DNA of 64,000 nt from an uncultured Coriobacteriaceae bacterium. GTDB taxonomy: Bacteria; Actinomycetota; Coriobacteriia; Coriobacteriales; Coriobacteriaceae. How positions within the stretch are numbered: the first letter of the stretch is position 1; every line of letters begins with the position of its first letter. The notes under the pieces were generated by a model. The model searched no databases, had not been told where the DNA came from, and saw only the letters and a list, made by a program, of their open reading frames with translations. Shown here piece by piece: positions 61,912 to 64,000 of the stretch. Location of the stretch: positions 1 to 64,000 of the forward strand of contig CALUIM010000020.1 in NCBI GenBank assembly GCA_944320725.1, read 5' to 3'. The position numbers were made by a program, and so were the translations under genes.

Positions 61912-62448
61912 CTACGCGATAACGGCGACCTGATCGAAGCCAAGCTCGACCGGGGTCTCGCGGCCAAAGATCATGAGCGTGACCTTGACCTTGCCCGCCT
62001 CGGCGTTGACCTCGGAGATCTGGCCGTCGAAATCGGCCAGCGGGCCAGAGGTGACGCGCACGGTGGTGCCCACCTCGAGTCCAACGGCGGTGCGCTTGGG
62101 CGCTTCGCCCTTCTTGGACTTGCGCATCATCTTGTTGTACTCATCGCGCGAAAGCGGTGCGGGCTTGCCGTTGCCGCCCAGAAAACCGGTGACACCGGGG
62201 GTGTTGCGCACGCAGGTCCAGGCGTCGTCGTCCATCTCCATGCGCACCAGCACATAGCCGGGGAAGATCTTGACGTCCTTGGTCTCGCGCTTGCCGCCCT
62301 CTTTGATCTCGGTGACACTCTCCATAGGGATCTGAATGTCGAAGATGCGATCCTGCATCCCCATGGTCTCGATGCGGTGCTCGAGGTCGGACTTGACGCT
62401 CTTCTCGTAGCCAGAATAGGTGTGGACAACGTACCAACGCTTAGACAT
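61912..62448 (-). CDS. nusG: Transcription elongation/termination factor NusG
   Basis: 178 residues. The NGN domain ([32 protein letters not shown]) is followed by a KOW domain ([17 protein letters not shown]). It links RNA polymerase to Rho or the ribosome. It starts 3 bp after secE stops. Confidence 0.96.
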   Translation of the reverse strand: MSKRWYVVHTYSGYEKSVKSDLEHRIETMGMQDRIFDIQIPMESVTEIKEGGKRETKDVKIFPGYVLVRMEMDDDAWTCVRNTPGVTGFLGGNGKPAPLSRDEYNKMMRKSKKGEAPKRTAVGLEVGTTVRVTSGPLADFDGQISEVNAEAGKVKVTLMIFGRETPVELGFDQVAVIA

Positions 62449-62451
62449 GGC

Positions 62452-62784
62452 CTAACCCCGCAATCCCGAGAACAGAACCAAACCCTCGCTAATGATCATG
62501 TCGAGACCGGCGATCACGACGCCCACCACGATGAGCGAAACGCACACGGCGAGGGAGTAGTTGATGAGCTCCTGCTTGCTCGGCCAGGTGACGCGCTTCA
62601 TCTCGGAGCGCACGGAGCCGAGATACTTCTTCGCGCGGGCAATCATGCCGGGCTTGGCGTTCTTCTTGGCCTTGGCCTTCGCCTTCTCCTTGGCCTTGAT
62701 CGCCTTGCTCTTGTCGGCCGTCGGAGCGGCAGCAGGCGCCTCTTGGGCCTTGGTTGCCTTCTTCTTGCTCTTCTTGTTGGCCAT
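62452..62784 (-). CDS. secE: Preprotein translocase subunit SecE
   Basis: 110 residues. An unusually Lys/Ala-rich cytoplasmic start (about 1-50) precedes the conserved SecE core, with EMKRVTWPSKQELI and one transmembrane helix (about 75-100). Part of the SecYEG channel. It lies between tRNA-Trp and nusG. Confidence 0.95.
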   Translation of the reverse strand: MANKKSKKKATKAQEAPAAAPTADKSKAIKAKEKAKAKAKKNAKPGMIARAKKYLGSVRSEMKRVTWPSKQELINYSLAVCVSLIVVGVVIAGLDMIISEGLVLFSGLRG

Positions 62785-62820
62785 CTAACTACCTCCGGCA
62801 AAAGCTGCGCATAACATGGT

Positions 62821-62853
62821 AAAACCGTAAGCCCCTAATTTAGAGGCTTACGG
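62821..62853 (-). terminator. Terminator after tRNA-Trp
   Basis: CCGTAAGCC (62825-62833) pairs with GGCTTACGG (62845-62853), followed by TTTT on the minus strand. It separates the rpmG/tRNA transcript from secE. Confidence 0.8.
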
Positions 62854-62862
62854 ATTCATTTG

Positions 62863-62938
62863 TGGCACGCCAGGAAGGACTCGAACCCTCAACACTCGGT
62901 TTTGGAGACCGATGCTCTACCAATTGAACTACTGGCGT
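62863..62938 (-). tRNA. tRNA-Trp (CCA anticodon)
   Basis: A 76-nt cloverleaf with acceptor ACGCCAG/CTGGCGT, T-loop GGTTCGAGTCC, anticodon loop CTCCAAA (anticodon CCA) and encoded 3' CCA. Its place between rpmG and secE is conserved in many bacteria. Confidence 0.96.
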
Positions 62939-62950
62939 ATATTCAGAAGA

Positions 62951-63100
62951 CTAACGGGTCTCCTTGTGGACCGTATGACGACGGCACCAGGGGCAATACT
63001 TCTTGATCTCCATACGATCAGGCATGTTGGCCTTGTTCTTGGTCGTCGTGTAATTGCGACGCTTGCACTCGGTGCATGCAAGGGTGACTAGAGTACGCAT
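62951..63100 (-). CDS. rpmG: 50S ribosomal protein L33
   Basis: 49 residues beginning [17 protein letters not shown] and ending [15 protein letters not shown]. It is the zinc-binding form, with two pairs of cysteines. GGAGGTAAT lies before the ATG at 63098-63100. Confidence 0.95.
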   Translation of the reverse strand: MRTLVTLACTECKRRNYTTTKNKANMPDRMEIKKYCPWCRRHTVHKETR

Positions 63101-63230
63101 GAAACTTATTACCTCCAAATACCGCCCCGTACGGGCACGATGGAATACATTAGCATCTTGGTAAGGCTTCTGTCAACGACAACCTTATCAGCCCGTATAT
63201 CTGCAAAAACGGTACATATCATCGACAGAA

Positions 63231-63262
63231 AACAACCCGGCCCCTAAAAGGAGCCGGGCCGT
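63231..63262 (-). terminator. Terminator of tuf
   Basis: A GGCCCGGCTCC / GGGGCCGGG-type stem is followed by TTGTTTT on the minus strand, about 30 bp after the tuf stop. Confidence 0.85.
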
Positions 63263-63293
63263 TATTTCGCACAAATCGAAGTAGCTAGATCAG

Positions 63294-64000
63294 TTACTCG
63301 ATGATGGTGGAGACAACGCCGGAGCCGACGGTGTGGCCGCCCTCGCGGATAGCGAAGCGCAGGCCCTCCTCCATGGCGATCGGGTGGATGAGGTCGCCCT
63401 CGATGGTGACGTGGTCACCAGGCATGGCCATCTCGGTGCCCTCGGGGAGCTTGACGGTGCCGGTCACGTCAGTGGTACGGAAGTAGAACTGCGGACGATA
63501 GCCGTCGAAGAACGGGGTGTGGCGGCCGCCCTCCTCCTTGGTGAGGACGTAGACCTCGCCGGTGAACTTGGTGTGCGGGGTCACCGAACCGGGCTTGGCG
63601 ATAACCTGGCCGCGCTCGATGTCCTCACGCTTGATGCCACGGAGCAGGATGCCGACGTTGTCGCCAGCCTCGCAGAAGTCCATGGTCTTGCGGAACATCT
63701 CGATGCCGGTGGCAACGGAGGTCTGGGTCTCCTTGAGGCCGATGATCTCGACGGGCTCGTTGAGCTTGAGGGTACCACGCTCGACACGACCGGTGGCAAC
63801 GGTGCCGCGGCCGGAGATGGTCATGGTGTCCTCGACAGCCATCAGGAAGGGCTTGGAGTCGTCACGCTCGGGCGTGGGGATGTAGGAGTCGACAGCAGCC
63901 ATGAGCTCGCGGATGGAGTCATACCACTTCTCCTCGCCGTTGAGGGCGCCAAGAGCGGAACCACGGATGATGGGGATATCATCTCCGGGGAACTCGTACT
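63294..64000 (-). CDS. tuf: Elongation factor Tu, N-terminus cut by window edge
   Basis: The C-terminal 235 residues of EF-Tu, open through the right edge. YEFPGDD and [13 protein letters not shown] belong to the G domain. [20 protein letters not shown] opens domain 2, and the chain ends [18 protein letters not shown]. It delivers aminoacyl-tRNA to the ribosome. Confidence 0.97.
   Translation of the reverse strand, partial: YEFPGDDIPIIRGSALGALNGEEKWYDSIRELMAAVDSYIPTPERDDSKPFLMAVEDTMTISGRGTVATGRVERGTLKLNEPVEIIGLKETQTSVATGIEMFRKTMDFCEAGDNVGILLRGIKREDIERGQVIAKPGSVTPHTKFTGEVYVLTKEEGGRHTPFFDGYRPQFYFRTTDVTGTVKLPEGTEMAMPGDHVTIEGDLIHPIAMEEGLRFAIREGGHTVGSGVVSTIIE

Overview
The window looks like a GC-rich actinobacterial chromosome of the Coriobacteriia, most likely Collinsella or a close relative. 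This is inferred from the base and codon composition, the order tuf / rpmG / tRNA-Trp / secE / nusG / rplK / rplA, and a set of SipW-type and LPxTG-type surface proteins. Nearly all genes lie on the minus strand. No CRISPR array, rRNA or complete prophage is visible.

1-4 kb is metabolic. A truncated diaminopropionate ammonia-lyase gene is divergent from a YheO-type PAS/HTH regulator. A short-chain dehydrogenase and an ADP-ribosylglycohydrolase follow.

4-26 kb is a defence and accessory island. It holds a fused DUF262-DUF1524 (GmrSD-like) protein, an AlbA_2 (Schlafen-like) protein, a zinc-ribbon gene broken by an in-frame TGA, and one long minus-strand operon. In transcription order that operon is half-size hsdS, hsdM, hsdS, tyrosine recombinase, start-less second hsdS, hsdR, mrr. 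The two large hsdS genes share three blocks of near-identical direct repeat around the recombinase, which suggests switchable DNA specificity. Further right are four unrecognised genes, a decayed YafQ-like toxin and an AbiEi/AbiEii type IV toxin-antitoxin pair behind a 44-bp palindrome.

26-34 kb holds envelope and signalling genes: a possible GIY-YIG protein, two DUF4230 proteins, a duplicated-domain lipoprotein, a membrane protein, a MerR-type regulator with paired operator-like dyads, and an HTH protein next to a membrane Ser/Thr kinase.

34-40 kb is the leucine operon in the order leuA-leuC-leuD-leuB. It is preceded by a leader peptide rich in CTA leucine codons and an attenuator terminator. 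Two unusual covarying hairpins sit between leuA and leuC.

40-60 kb is a surface-structure locus. One operon encodes a SipW signal peptidase, three SipW-type secreted proteins, a protein of nearly 2000 residues and an LPxTG-like protein. Two more LPxTG proteins and a PadR-HAAS-like pair follow. The three sorted proteins share a C-terminal module, and their transcription units share promoters with a GGGGGAGGGG-type spacer. No sortase gene lies in the window.

60.5-64 kb is the conserved ribosomal-protein / NusG / SecE / EF-Tu block.

Three copies of a 150-bp element, each exactly 150 bp with conserved imperfect inverted ends and a diverged middle, lie at 23.8, 34.1 and 39.8 kb. No described family came to mind for this element or for the leuA-leuC hairpins.
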